A DNA stretch of 64,000 nucleotides from Streptomyces sp. AC512_CC834 (GCF_019049325.1 NZ_JAGMUO010000104.1:113309-177308), one strand, 5' to 3'. Counted from the first letter of the stretch, positions 33,651 through 43,345 are shown. Made by a program: numbers and translations. The notes: generated by a model not told the origin, from the letters alone.

Positions 33651-33680
33651 GGCCCGAGGGGGCCCGAGGGGGCCCGAGGG
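33651..33680. repeat. 10-bp tandem repeat, three copies
   Basis: The unit GGCCCGAGGG is repeated exactly three times at 33651-33680, inside the nlpC-nuoA intergenic region. Confidence 0.9.
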
Positions 33681-34048
33681 GTCCGAGCCGGCTCGCGTCC
33701 GCTTCGCGCCGGCCGGGGCCGACGCTCGTGAACGCGTGCACGTGTCCACATCGCCCCCGGCTCTCCCTCTCATGTGTGAACGCGTCCTCTATCAATCGTT
33801 CGCGTCCAGCACCAATTTGCATGCAAGGGAAGCATCTTGATATTGAGACGCTCCTTGCCCCCAAGCCCTGGCCAGCGGTGATGAGCGAAAATGTCACCTC
33901 TGGTGATCGACTGGACGCTTCCTGTGTGAAGATCACCGCTCATCCGACTTCATGATCGTTCGTCAGGTGGTGGAGATCACAAAGCTTGTGTAATACCCCG
34001 TGTCGCAGATCACAGAGTGGCGGGCATAAGATGCGAGGCAGTTGGGCT

Positions 34049-34064
34049 TGTGACCTGCTTCACA
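34049..34064. promoter_or_regulatory. Rex operator (ROP) upstream of nuoA
   Basis: TGTGACCTGCTTCACA matches the Rex consensus TGTGAAnnnnTTCACA in 11 of 12 specified positions. It lies 108 bases ahead of nuoA. Rex is the NADH/NAD-sensing repressor of respiratory genes in Streptomyces, and nuo is among the targets I recall for it. Binding would repress nuo at low NADH. This is inferred from sequence only. Confidence 0.8.
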
Positions 34065-34171
34065 TGTTCGCGATCTTCGTCGGGACGGGCGGGGCTCGTG
34101 GGGCTGTTGGGGCGGCTGTGAGTCCGATGCAACCGCCAGCAGTCAGTGCCGACTGAGAGGAGCGAGGAGCG

Positions 34172-34531
34172 GTGAACGCGTATGCGCCCATCCTCGTACT
34201 GGGAGCCCTCGGGGCAGGCTTTGCGATCTTCTCCGTGGTCATGGCCACGCTGATCGGTCCGAAGCGGTACAACCGGGCGAAGCTCGAGGCCTACGAGTGC
34301 GGCATCGAGCCGACCCCCACGCCGGCCGGCGGCGGGCGCTTCCCCATCAAGTACTACCTGACGGCGATGCTCTTCATCATCTTCGATATCGAGATCGTCT
34401 TCCTCTACCCCTGGGCCGTCACCTTCGACGCCCTGGGGATTTTCGGGCTCGTGGAGATGCTGCTCTTCGTGCTCACCGTCTTCGTCGCGTACGCGTACGT
34501 ATGGCGGCGCGGCGGCCTGGAATGGGACTGA
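34172..34531 (+). CDS. nuoA: NADH-quinone oxidoreductase subunit A
   Basis: A 119-residue membrane subunit with three helices and the conserved loop YECGIEPTPTPAGGGRFPIK between helices 1 and 2, then YYLTAMLFIIFDIEIVFLYPW. It helps anchor the hydrophilic arm to the membrane arm of complex I. The GTG start follows GGAGCGAGGAG. It is the first gene of a 14-gene operon (nuoA-N) in the standard order. Confidence 0.96.
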   Translation: MNAYAPILVLGALGAGFAIFSVVMATLIGPKRYNRAKLEAYECGIEPTPTPAGGGRFPIKYYLTAMLFIIFDIEIVFLYPWAVTFDALGIFGLVEMLLFVLTVFVAYAYVWRRGGLEWD

Positions 34532-34543
34532 GGGGCCTTTGAC

Positions 34544-35098
34544 ATGGGACTCGAAGAAAAACTGCCGAGCGGCTTCCTGCTGACCACCGTCGAGCAGGCC
34601 GCGGGCTGGGTACGCAAGTCGTCCGTCTTCCCCGCCACGTTCGGCCTCGCCTGTTGTGCCATCGAGATGATGACCACCGGCGCCGGCCGCTACGACCTGG
34701 CGCGGTTCGGCATGGAGGTCTTCCGCGGCTCACCGCGGCAGGCGGACCTGATGATCGTCGCGGGCCGGGTCAGCCAGAAGATGGCGCCGGTGCTGCGGCA
34801 GGTCTACGACCAGATGCCGGACCCGAAGTGGGTGATCTCCATGGGGGTCTGCGCCTCCTCGGGCGGCATGTTCAACAACTACGCCATCGTCCAGGGCGTC
34901 GACCACATCGTCCCGGTCGACATCTATCTCCCCGGCTGCCCGCCGCGGCCCGAGATGCTGTTGGACGCCATCCTCAAGCTCCATCAGAAGATCCAGGGCT
35001 CCAAGCTCGGGGTCAACGCCGAGGAGGCGGCCCGCGAGGCGGAGGAGGCGGCGCTCAAGGCCCTGCCCACGATCGAGATGAAGGGGCTGCTGCGGTGA
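34544..35098 (+). CDS. nuoB: NADH-quinone oxidoreductase subunit B
   Basis: A 184-residue subunit that holds the terminal [4Fe-4S] cluster N2, which passes electrons to menaquinone. The cluster cysteines are Cys37 and Cys38 (GLACCAIEMM), Cys103 (GVCASSGGMF) and Cys132 (YLPGCPPRPE). A Glu/Ala-rich helical tail follows. The stop overlaps the nuoC start by four bases. Confidence 0.97.
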   Translation: MGLEEKLPSGFLLTTVEQAAGWVRKSSVFPATFGLACCAIEMMTTGAGRYDLARFGMEVFRGSPRQADLMIVAGRVSQKMAPVLRQVYDQMPDPKWVISMGVCASSGGMFNNYAIVQGVDHIVPVDIYLPGCPPRPEMLLDAILKLHQKIQGSKLGVNAEEAAREAEEAALKALPTIEMKGLLR

Positions 35099-35850
35099 GT
35101 GACGCGAACGACACCGCGGGTGACGCGAACGAGGTCAACCCCGAGAAGGACCTGTCCGCGGAGAACCTCCCGGGCCAGCGTGGTCAGGGAGGCGAGGAGA
35201 TCCGCGTCCAGCGCGGCATGTTCGGCGCCAACAACGGCGGCGACACGTCCGGCTACGGCGGCCTGGTCCGCTCCGTCCGACTCCCCGGACCGGCGAGCAG
35301 GCCCTACGGCGGCTGGTTCGACGAGGTCGCCGACGAACTCGAGGGCGCGCTGGAGGAGCAGGGACTCCTGCCCGACAACGCCATCGACAAGACGGTCGTC
35401 GACCGCGACGAGCTGACCTTCCACATCGAGCGCGAGCACCTGGTCCGCGTCGCCCGCACCCTGCGCGACGACCCGGCCCTGCGCTTCGAACTGTGCACCG
35501 GCGTCAGCGGCGTCCACTACCCGCACGACAAGGGCCGCGAGCTGCACGCCGTCTACCACCTGCGCTCGATCACCCACAACCGGCTGATCCGCCTCGAAGT
35601 CAGCGCTCCCGACAGTGACCCGCACATCCCGTCACTGGTCGCCGTCTATCCGACGAACGACTGGCACGAGCGCGAGACGTACGACTTCTTCGGCATCGTC
35701 TTCGACGATCACCCGGCCCTGACGCGGATCATGATGCCGGACGACTGGCAGGGCTTTCCGCAGCGCAAGGACTACCCCCTCGGCGGCATCCCCGTCGAGT
35801 ACAAGGGCGCCCAGATCCCGGCTCCGGACCAGCGGAGGTCGTACTCGTGA
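35095..35850 (+). CDS. nuoC: NADH-quinone oxidoreductase subunit C
   Basis: A 251-residue hydrophilic subunit of the peripheral arm. The 30-kDa domain signature WHERETYDFFGIVFDDHPAL is at about residues 186-205, followed by DDWQGFPQRKDYPLGG. It is separate from NuoD, unlike the fused NuoCD of enterics. The N-terminal 60 residues are acidic and disordered, longer than usual. The GTG overlaps the nuoB stop. Confidence 0.95.
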   Translation: MSDANDTAGDANEVNPEKDLSAENLPGQRGQGGEEIRVQRGMFGANNGGDTSGYGGLVRSVRLPGPASRPYGGWFDEVADELEGALEEQGLLPDNAIDKTVVDRDELTFHIEREHLVRVARTLRDDPALRFELCTGVSGVHYPHDKGRELHAVYHLRSITHNRLIRLEVSAPDSDPHIPSLVAVYPTNDWHERETYDFFGIVFDDHPALTRIMMPDDWQGFPQRKDYPLGGIPVEYKGAQIPAPDQRRSYS

Positions 35851-37181
35851 GCAGCACACAGTCAGCGTCCGCGGCCTCCGCGCGCGAGACCACCGAAGGC
35901 ACCGTCTACACGGTCACCGGCGGCGACTGGGACGAGGTCGTCCAGTCCGCGGCCCGAGCCGACGACGAGCGCATCGTCGTCAACATGGGACCGCAGCACC
36001 CGTCCACGCACGGCGTGCTCCGCCTCATCCTGGAGATCGACGGCGAGACGGTCACCGAGGCCCGCTGCGGCATCGGCTACCTGCACACCGGCATCGAGAA
36101 GAACCTCGAGTACCGGAACTGGACGCAGGGCACCACGTTCGTGACGCGCATGGACTACCTGACGTCGTTCTTCAACGAGACGGCGTACTGCCTGGGCGTC
36201 GAGAAGCTCCTCGGCATCGAGGACGAGATCCCCGACCGGGCCACCGTCATCAGGGTCCTGCTGATGGAGCTGAACCGGCTCTCCTCCCACCTGGTGGCCA
36301 TCGCCACCGGCGGCATGGAACTCGGCGCCACCACGATCATGATCTACGGCTTCCGTGATCGTGAACTGATTCTCGACATCTACGAGCTGATCACCGGCCT
36401 GCGGATGAACCACGCGTTCATCCGCCCGGGCGGACTCGCCCAGGACCTGCCGCCCGGCGCGGTGGACCACATCCGCGAGTTCGTGAAGAAGATGAAGAAG
36501 AACCTCCCGGAGTACGACAAGCTCGCCACCGGGAACCCCATCTTCAAGGGCCGCATGCAGGACGTCGGCTACCTCGACCTGGCCGGCTGCATGGCCCTCG
36601 GCGCCACCGGCCCGGTCCTCAGGTCCACCGGCCTGCCGCACGACCTGCGCAAGACCCAGCCGTACTGCGGCTACGACACGTACGACTTCGACATCCCGAC
36701 CGCCGACACCTGCGACGCCTACGGCCGCTTCCTGATCCGTCTCGAGGAGATGCGCCAGTCGCTGAGGATCGTCGAGCAGTGCCTGGACCGGCTCAAGCCC
36801 GGCCCGGTCATGGTCGCCGACAAGAAGATCGCCTGGCCCGCCCAGCTCGCCCTGGGACCGGACGGACTGGGCAACTCCCTCGACCACATCAAGAAGATCA
36901 TGGGCACCTCCATGGAGGCCCTGATCCACCACTTCAAGCTGGTCACCGAGGGCTTCCGCGTGCCCCCGGGACAGACCTACGCGGCGGTGGAGTCGCCCAA
37001 GGGCGAGCTCGGGGTGCACGTCGTCTCCGACGGCGGCACCCGCCCCTTCCGGGTCCACTTCCGCGACCCGTCCTTCACCAACCTGCAGGCCATGGCGGCG
37101 ATGTGCGAGGGCGGCCAGGTCGCCGACGTCATCGTCGCCGTGGCATCCCTCGACCCCGTGATGGGAGGCGTCGACCGGTGA
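35847..37181 (+). CDS. nuoD: NADH-quinone oxidoreductase subunit D
   Basis: A 444-residue 49-kDa subunit lining the quinone pocket with NuoB. Family landmarks are MGPQHPSTHGVLRLILEIDG near residue 50, CGIGYLHTGIEKNLEYR, and the C-terminal GGVDR. A 40-residue N-terminal extension precedes the family start. It overlaps nuoC and nuoE by four bases each. Confidence 0.97.
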   Translation: MSSTQSASAASARETTEGTVYTVTGGDWDEVVQSAARADDERIVVNMGPQHPSTHGVLRLILEIDGETVTEARCGIGYLHTGIEKNLEYRNWTQGTTFVTRMDYLTSFFNETAYCLGVEKLLGIEDEIPDRATVIRVLLMELNRLSSHLVAIATGGMELGATTIMIYGFRDRELILDIYELITGLRMNHAFIRPGGLAQDLPPGAVDHIREFVKKMKKNLPEYDKLATGNPIFKGRMQDVGYLDLAGCMALGATGPVLRSTGLPHDLRKTQPYCGYDTYDFDIPTADTCDAYGRFLIRLEEMRQSLRIVEQCLDRLKPGPVMVADKKIAWPAQLALGPDGLGNSLDHIKKIMGTSMEALIHHFKLVTEGFRVPPGQTYAAVESPKGELGVHVVSDGGTRPFRVHFRDPSFTNLQAMAAMCEGGQVADVIVAVASLDPVMGGVDR

Positions 37182-38101
37182 CCACCTCTTCTTCGGAGCG
37201 GGGCGTCAGCCTGGGCATGCCGGAACTGCCCGCGCCCGCCTACCCGGACGACGTCCGGGCCCGGCTGGAGACCGACGCGCGCGAGGTCATCGCCCGCTAC
37301 CCGGACTCCCGGTCCGCCCTCCTGCCGTTGCTGCACCTCGTGCAGGCGGAGGAGGGACACGTCACGCGCACCGGGATGCGGTTCTGCGCGGACATGCTGG
37401 ACCTCACCACGGCCGAGGTCACCGCGGTCGCCACCTTCTACTCCATGTACCGGCGCGGGCCCAGCGGCGACTACCAGGTCGGCGTCTGCACCAACACGCT
37501 GTGCGCGGTCATGGGCGGCGACGCCATCTTCGAGTCCCTCCAGGAGCACCTGGGCGTCGGCAACGGCGAGACCACCGAGGACGGCAAGGTCACCCTGGAG
37601 CACATCGAGTGCAACGCGGCCTGCGACTTCGCGCCGGTCGTGATGGTCAACTGGGAGTTCTTCGACAACCAGACCCCGGCGAGCGTCCGCGGCCTCGTCG
37701 ACGACCTGCGCGCGGGACTGCCGGTGACGCCCACGCGCGGTGCGCCGCTGTGCACCTTCAAGGAGACCGCCCGGATCCTGGCGGGCTTCCCCGACGAGCG
37801 GGACGGCGCCGTCGCGGCCGGCGGCAGCGCGGGTCCCGCCTCCCTGGCCGGCCTGAAGCTGGCCAAGGGCGAGGTGCCCGCCGCGCGCGTGGTGCACCCG
37901 CGGGACGGCGGACCGCACGACGCACCGCAGGAGCGGGCCGTGCACGACCCGTCCCCGACGGAACACCTCAGCTCGCACGACGCGCCGCAGGACACATCGG
38001 CCTCCGACCCCTCCCACCCGTCGCCCACCACCACCCGTGATGGAGGGGCTTCGCCCCGCCCTGCTGACCAGGCGGGGCCCACCGCCGAGGAGGGGGAGTG
38101 A
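37178..38101 (+). CDS. nuoE: NADH-quinone oxidoreductase subunit E
   Basis: A 307-residue 24-kDa subunit carrying the [2Fe-2S] cluster N1a, with ligands in GVCTNTLC and HIECNAACD. The core fold ends near residue 215. A further 90 residues are low-complexity (His/Asp/Pro/Ser/Thr-rich) and not part of the usual subunit. The GTG at 37178 overlaps the nuoD stop, and the stop shares a base with nuoF. Confidence 0.95.
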   Translation: MTTSSSERGVSLGMPELPAPAYPDDVRARLETDAREVIARYPDSRSALLPLLHLVQAEEGHVTRTGMRFCADMLDLTTAEVTAVATFYSMYRRGPSGDYQVGVCTNTLCAVMGGDAIFESLQEHLGVGNGETTEDGKVTLEHIECNAACDFAPVVMVNWEFFDNQTPASVRGLVDDLRAGLPVTPTRGAPLCTFKETARILAGFPDERDGAVAAGGSAGPASLAGLKLAKGEVPAARVVHPRDGGPHDAPQERAVHDPSPTEHLSSHDAPQDTSASDPSHPSPTTTRDGGASPRPADQAGPTAEEGE

Positions 38102-39447
38102 TGACCGTGGCAGCCGAGATCAAGGGCAGCAGTCCGGAGAAGCTGCTCGCACCCGTGCTGTCGGCCTTCTGGGACGAGGACGAGTCCTGGACTCTCGACG
38201 TCTACCGGAGGCACGAGGGGTACGAGGGGCTCCGCAAGGCGCTGGCGATGGCGCCGGACGACCTGATCGCGTACGTCAAGGAGTCCGGTCTGCGTGGACG
38301 CGGCGGTGCCGGGTTCCCGACGGGGATGAAGTGGCAGTTCATTCCCCAGGGCGATGGCAAGCCTCACTATCTAGTTGTCAACGCCGACGAATCGGAGCCG
38401 GGGACCTGCAAGGACATCCCGCTCCTCTTCGCGAACCCGCACAGCCTCATCGAGGGCATCGTCATCGCGTGTTATGCCATCAGGTCTTCGCATGCCTTCA
38501 TCTATCTGCGTGGTGAAGTCGTCCCAGTGCTGCGGCGGTTGCACGAGGCCGTGCGCGAGGCCCACGCGGCCGGCTTCCTCGGCGAGAACATCCTGGGCAG
38601 CGGACTCGACCTCACCCTCACCGTGCACGCGGGCGCCGGCGCGTACATCTGCGGTGAGGAGACCGCACTGCTCGACTCGCTCGAAGGCCGCCGGGGTCAA
38701 CCGCGGCTCCGTCCCCCCTTTCCTGCCGTCGCGGGCCTCTACGCGTGCCCGACTGTGGTGAATAACGTCGAATCGATCGCGTCAGTTCCCGCGATCCTGA
38801 ACAAGGGCAAGGACTGGTTCAGGTCGATGGGCAGCGAGAAGTCCCCGGGCTTCACGCTCTACTCGCTCAGCGGCCACGTCGCGGGTCCCGGCCAGTACGA
38901 GGCCCCGCTCGGCATCACGCTGCGCCAGCTCCTCGACATGAGCGGCGGCATGCGCCCCGGCCACCGCCTCAAGTTCTGGACGCCCGGCGGCTCCTCGACG
39001 CCGATGTTCACCGACGAGCACCTCGACGTCCCTCTTGACTACGAAGGAGTGGGCGCCGCGGGTTCCATGCTCGGCACGAAGGCGCTCCAGTGCTTCGACG
39101 AGACGACCTGCGTCGTGCGCGCCGTCACCCGCTGGACCGAGTTCTACGCCCACGAGTCCTGCGGCAAGTGCACGCCCTGCCGCGAAGGCACGTACTGGCT
39201 CGTCCAACTGCTGCGCGACATCGAGGCCGGCAAGGGCGTCATGTCCGACCTCGACAAGCTGAACGACATCGCCGACAACATCAACGGCAAGTCGTTCTGC
39301 GCCCTCGGCGACGGTGCCGCCTCGCCGATCTTCTCCTCGCTCAAGTACTTCCGCGAGGAGTACGAGGAGCACATCACGGGCCGCGGCTGCCCCTTCGACC
39401 CGGCCAAGTCGACGGCCTGGGCCGACCGCACGGAGGTGAAGGCATGA
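38101..39447 (+). CDS. nuoF: NADH-quinone oxidoreductase subunit F
   Basis: A 448-residue NADH- and FMN-binding subunit, the entry point for electrons. It has the glycine-rich LRGRGGAGFPTGMKW (NADH/FMN), GAGAYICGEETALL, and the [4Fe-4S] N3 motif ESCGKCTPCREG with a fourth cysteine in SFCALGDGA. The ATG at 38101 follows GGAGGGGGAG. A GTG lies one codon upstream. It overlaps nuoG by four bases. Confidence 0.97.
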   Translation: MTVAAEIKGSSPEKLLAPVLSAFWDEDESWTLDVYRRHEGYEGLRKALAMAPDDLIAYVKESGLRGRGGAGFPTGMKWQFIPQGDGKPHYLVVNADESEPGTCKDIPLLFANPHSLIEGIVIACYAIRSSHAFIYLRGEVVPVLRRLHEAVREAHAAGFLGENILGSGLDLTLTVHAGAGAYICGEETALLDSLEGRRGQPRLRPPFPAVAGLYACPTVVNNVESIASVPAILNKGKDWFRSMGSEKSPGFTLYSLSGHVAGPGQYEAPLGITLRQLLDMSGGMRPGHRLKFWTPGGSSTPMFTDEHLDVPLDYEGVGAAGSMLGTKALQCFDETTCVVRAVTRWTEFYAHESCGKCTPCREGTYWLVQLLRDIEAGKGVMSDLDKLNDIADNINGKSFCALGDGAASPIFSSLKYFREEYEEHITGRGCPFDPAKSTAWADRTEVKA

Positions 39448-41948
39448 CAGTGGCCACCAATGCTCCCTCGGGAGGGGGAGAGGCGGCGGTCCCGCCGGAG
39501 GATCTCGTCTCGCTGACGATCGACGGCGCCGAGATCAGCGTGCCCAAGGGCACCCTGGTCATCCGGGCCGCCGAGCAGCTCGGCATCGAGATCCCCCGGT
39601 TCTGCGACCACCCCCTCCTCGACCCGGCCGGCGCCTGCCGCCAGTGCATCGTCGAGGTCGAGGGCCAGCGCAAGCCCATGGCGTCCTGCACCATCACCTG
39701 CACCGACGGGATGGTGGTGAAGACGCAGCTCACCTCGCCCGTCGCCGAGAAGGCCCAGCACGGTGTGATGGAGCTGCTGCTCATCAACCACCCGCTGGAC
39801 TGCCCGGTCTGCGACAAGGGCGGCGAGTGCCCGCTGCAGAACCAGGCCATGTCGCACGGCCAGTCCGACTCCCGCTTCGAGGGCAAGAAGCGGACCTACG
39901 AGAAGCCCGTGGCGATCTCCACGCAGGTGCTGCTCGACCGCGAGCGCTGCGTGCTGTGCGCACGCTGCACCCGGTTCTCCAACCAGATCGCGGGCGACCC
40001 GATGATCGAGCTGATCGAACGGGGCGCGCTCCAGCAGGTCGGCACCGGCGAGGGCGACCCCTTCGAGTCGTACTTCTCCGGCAACACCATCCAGATCTGC
40101 CCGGTCGGCGCGCTCACCTCGGCGGCGTACCGGTTCCGCTCCCGGCCCTTCGACCTGATCTCCTCGCCGTCCGTGTGCGAGCACTGCTCCGGCGGCTGCG
40201 GGACCCGCACCGACCACCGGCGCGGCAAGGTCATGCGGCGCCTCGCGGCCAACGAGCCCGAGGTCAACGAGGAGTGGATCTGCGACAAGGGGCGCTTCGG
40301 GTTCCGGTACGCACAGCAGCGGGACCGGCTCACCACGCCCCTGGTGCGCAACGCGGAGGGCGAGCTGGAGCCCGCCTCCTGGCCGGAGGCCCTGCAGATC
40401 GCCGCGCAGGGGCTGCTCGCCTCCAAGGGGCGCACCGGCGTCCTGACCGGCGGGCGGCTCACCGTCGAGGACGCCTACGCGTACAGCAAGTTCGCGCGCG
40501 TGGCGCTCGACACCAACGACATCGACTTCCGCGCGCGCGTGCACAGCGCCGAGGAGGCCGACTTCCTGGCCGCCCGGATCGCCGGCCGCGGCCGGGACCT
40601 CGACGGTACGGGCGTCACCTACACCGCGCTGGAGAAGGCGCCCGCCGTGCTGCTGGTCGGGTTCGAGGCCGAGGAGGAGGCACCCGGCGTCTTCCTGCGG
40701 CTGCGCAAGGCCTGGCGGGGACACGGGCAGAAGGTCTTCTCGCTGGCCACGCACGCCACACGGGGCCTGGAGAAGGCGGGCGGCACCCTGCTCCCCGCCG
40801 CCCCCGGCACCGAGACCGAGTGGCTGGACGCCCTCGCGAGCGGCGTCGGACTGGAGACGGGCGGCGCCCAGGCGGCCGAGGCCCTGCGGGCCGAGGGTGC
40901 CGTGATCGTCGTCGGCGAGCGGCTGGCGTCCGTGGCCGGCGGTCTCACCTCCGCCGTACGGACCTCCGCGGCGACCGGCGCCAGGCTGGTGTGGATCCCG
41001 CGCCGGGCCGGGGAGCGCGGCGCGATCGAGGCGGGCGCGCTGCCGTCGCTGCTGCCCGGCGGGCGCCCGGCGACCGACCCGCGCGCACGCGCGGAGGTCG
41101 CCGCCCTCTGGGGCCTGGCCGACCTTCCGCACCGCTACGGCCGTGACACCGGCGAGATCGTCGAGGCCGCGGCCCGCGGCGAACTCCAGGCGCTGCTGGT
41201 GGCGGGCGTGGAGGTCGCCGACCTTCCCTACCCGGCACGCGCGCGTGCGGCACTCGACGAGGCCGGGTTCGTGGTGTCGCTGGAGCTGCGGCCCGGCGAG
41301 GTCACCGAACGCGCCGACGTCGTCCTGCCCGTCGCCGCGGTCGCCGAGAAGCCCGGCACCTTCCTCAACTGGGAGGGCAGGGTGCGCTTCTTCGAGGCCG
41401 CGCTCAAGCCCGACCAGATGACCCGCCCAGTCGCTCCCGCCGACGCCCGCGTCCTGCAGATGCTGGCCGACGCCATGGACGTACACCTCGGCCTGCCCGA
41501 TCTGCGCACCACGCGCGCGGAGATCGACCGGTTCGGAGCCTGGGACGGGCCGCGGGCCGGTGAGCCGCTGCAGACCGCGAGCGCGCTGCCGCGCCCGGCC
41601 GCCGGCGAGGCCGTACTGGCCGGGCACCGGCTGCTGCTCGACCGGGGCCTGCTCCAGCAGGGCGACGAGGCGCTCGCCGGTACCCGGCACGCCGCACGCG
41701 CGCGCGTGTCGGCCGCCACGGCCGCCGAGGCGGGCGTCAAGGACGGCGACCTCCTCGCCGTGACCGGTCCCGCCGGAGTCGTCGAACTCCCGCTTCAGGT
41801 CACCGAGATGCCCGACCGGGTGGTCTGGCTTCCGCTGAACTCGGCCGGCACCGGCGTCGCCTCCGACGCCGGGGTGCTGCCCGGAACCCTCGTCCGCATC
41901 GGTCCGGCGACGCCCGCGGGCGCAGCCCCCAAGGAGGTGGAGGCATGA
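39444..41948 (+). CDS. nuoG: NADH-quinone oxidoreductase subunit G
   Basis: An 834-residue subunit with several clusters. The N-terminal [2Fe-2S] domain has CDHPLLDPAGACRQC, the His/Cys [4Fe-4S] motif is in the HPLDCPVCDKGGECPLQ segment, and a further [4Fe-4S] appears as CVLCARCTRF. The molybdopterin-oxidoreductase-like body (CEHCSGGCGTRT onward) is structural and binds no molybdenum in complex I. It links NuoF to NuoI in the electron chain and overlaps nuoH by four bases. Confidence 0.95.
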   Translation: MTVATNAPSGGGEAAVPPEDLVSLTIDGAEISVPKGTLVIRAAEQLGIEIPRFCDHPLLDPAGACRQCIVEVEGQRKPMASCTITCTDGMVVKTQLTSPVAEKAQHGVMELLLINHPLDCPVCDKGGECPLQNQAMSHGQSDSRFEGKKRTYEKPVAISTQVLLDRERCVLCARCTRFSNQIAGDPMIELIERGALQQVGTGEGDPFESYFSGNTIQICPVGALTSAAYRFRSRPFDLISSPSVCEHCSGGCGTRTDHRRGKVMRRLAANEPEVNEEWICDKGRFGFRYAQQRDRLTTPLVRNAEGELEPASWPEALQIAAQGLLASKGRTGVLTGGRLTVEDAYAYSKFARVALDTNDIDFRARVHSAEEADFLAARIAGRGRDLDGTGVTYTALEKAPAVLLVGFEAEEEAPGVFLRLRKAWRGHGQKVFSLATHATRGLEKAGGTLLPAAPGTETEWLDALASGVGLETGGAQAAEALRAEGAVIVVGERLASVAGGLTSAVRTSAATGARLVWIPRRAGERGAIEAGALPSLLPGGRPATDPRARAEVAALWGLADLPHRYGRDTGEIVEAAARGELQALLVAGVEVADLPYPARARAALDEAGFVVSLELRPGEVTERADVVLPVAAVAEKPGTFLNWEGRVRFFEAALKPDQMTRPVAPADARVLQMLADAMDVHLGLPDLRTTRAEIDRFGAWDGPRAGEPLQTASALPRPAAGEAVLAGHRLLLDRGLLQQGDEALAGTRHAARARVSAATAAEAGVKDGDLLAVTGPAGVVELPLQVTEMPDRVVWLPLNSAGTGVASDAGVLPGTLVRIGPATPAGAAPKEVEA

Positions 41949-43345
41949 GCCCGTACCTCGCCGCTGAAGACCTCTCGATGTTCGGCACCGACCCCTGGTG
42001 GCTGGTCGTCATCAAGGCGGTGTTCTGCTTCGCCTTCCTGATGGTGACCGTGCTGTTCTCCATCGTGTGGGAGCGCAAGGTCGTCGCCTGGATGCAACTG
42101 CGCGTCGGCCCGAACCGGCACGGCCCATGGGGCATGCTCCAGTCGCTCGCCGACGGCATCAAGCTGATGCTCAAGGAAGACGTCGTCGTCAAACGCGCCG
42201 ACAAGGCGGTGTACGTCCTCGCGCCGGTCGTCGCGGCCATCCCGGCCTTCATGGCGATCGCGGTGATCCCCTTCGGGCCGGCCGGCAACGAGATCTCGAT
42301 CTTCGGCCACCGCACCGCCATGCAGCTCACCGACCTGCCGATCGCCATGCTGTTCATCCTGGCGGTCGCCTCGGTCGGCATCTACGGCATCGTGCTCGCC
42401 GGCTGGAGCTCCGGATCGACGTACCCGCTGCTCGGCGGGTTGCGGTCCTGCGCGCAGATGATCTCCTACGAGATCGCGATGGGCGCCGCGTTCGCCTCGG
42501 TGTTCCTCTACTCCGGTTCGATGTCGACCTCGGAGATCGTCGCCCAGCAGGACGACCGCTGGTACATCGTGCTGCTGCCGGTCTCCTTCATCCTCTACAT
42601 CGTCACGATGATCGGCGAGACCAACCGCGCCCCCTTCGACATGCCCGAGTCCGAGGGCGACCTGGTGGGCGGCTTCAACACCGAGTACTCGTCGATCAAG
42701 TTCGCGATGTTCATGCTCGCCGAGTACGTGAACATGGTGACGGTCTCGGCGGTCGCCACCACGCTGTTCCTCGGCGGCTGGCGGGCCCCGTGGCCGATCA
42801 GCACCTTCTGGGAGGGCGCCAACCACGGCTGGTGGCCGCTGCTCTGGTTCGTGGTCAAGGTCCAGTTGTTGCTGTTCTTCTTCATCTGGCTGCGCGGCAC
42901 GCTTCCCCGGGTCCGCTACGACCAGTTGATGAAGCTCGGCTGGAAGGTCCTCATCCCGGTCTCCCTGGTCTGGCTGATGCTGGTCGCGACCGTGCGGGCC
43001 CTCAGGAACGAGAACTACGGCTTCAGCGACATCGCCCTCTACATCGGCGGCGGCGTCCTGGCTCTGCTGGTGCTGTCCTTCGTCGTGGACATGTACCGCG
43101 ACCGGGGCGGGCAGGCCGGGGAACCGGCCGAGGGCACCGCCGGGGAGCCGGCCGCCTTCGACCCGATGGCCGGCGGGTTCCCCGTACCGCCGATGCCCGG
43201 TCAGGAGTTGCCACCGGTGCCCAGGCGCCGTCCCCGCCGGGAGCGGGAGCTGATTGTCAGTGGTGGGCCCGATACTCAGAGTGACGGATCTCTGGGCGGA
43301 TCACTGGACGGATCTACGGATGGAAAGGAGGCGTCCGATGGCTGA
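41945..43345 (+). CDS. nuoH: NADH-quinone oxidoreductase subunit H
   Basis: A 466-residue membrane subunit with about eight to nine helices. Conserved segments are ERKVVAWMQLRVGPNRHGPW and ETNRAPFDMPESEGDLVGGF, which form part of the quinone site and first proton path. The protein runs about 80 residues past the last helix as a Pro/Gly/Asp-rich tail, longer than the usual family end. Its 3' end overlaps nuoI by eight bases. Confidence 0.96.
   Translation: MSPYLAAEDLSMFGTDPWWLVVIKAVFCFAFLMVTVLFSIVWERKVVAWMQLRVGPNRHGPWGMLQSLADGIKLMLKEDVVVKRADKAVYVLAPVVAAIPAFMAIAVIPFGPAGNEISIFGHRTAMQLTDLPIAMLFILAVASVGIYGIVLAGWSSGSTYPLLGGLRSCAQMISYEIAMGAAFASVFLYSGSMSTSEIVAQQDDRWYIVLLPVSFILYIVTMIGETNRAPFDMPESEGDLVGGFNTEYSSIKFAMFMLAEYVNMVTVSAVATTLFLGGWRAPWPISTFWEGANHGWWPLLWFVVKVQLLLFFFIWLRGTLPRVRYDQLMKLGWKVLIPVSLVWLMLVATVRALRNENYGFSDIALYIGGGVLALLVLSFVVDMYRDRGGQAGEPAEGTAGEPAAFDPMAGGFPVPPMPGQELPPVPRRRPRRERELIVSGGPDTQSDGSLGGSLDGSTDGKEASDG

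Larger units (their letters stand above)
33327..34171. other. 845-bp divergent regulatory region between nlpC/P60 and nuoA
   Basis: No gene is supported. It holds a triple 10-bp repeat (33651-33680), two partial Rex-like sites (33727-33742 and 33774-33789), an inverted repeat CACAA-AGC-TTGTG (33978-33990), a TAAGAT that could be a -10 element (34027-34032), and the clear Rex operator at 34049-34064. Two TGATCAC-type half sites lie near 33459-33478. Confidence 0.6.

Noticed and set aside
33384..34100. Possible c-di-AMP (ydaO-type) riboswitch ahead of the NlpC/P60 gene
   Set aside because: Some Streptomyces wall-hydrolase genes have one, but none of its conserved boxes could be seen on the minus strand here.
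39144..41690. Minus-strand open frame of 848 codons
   Set aside because: Antisense to nuoF and nuoG. The sense genes carry all iron-sulfur motifs.
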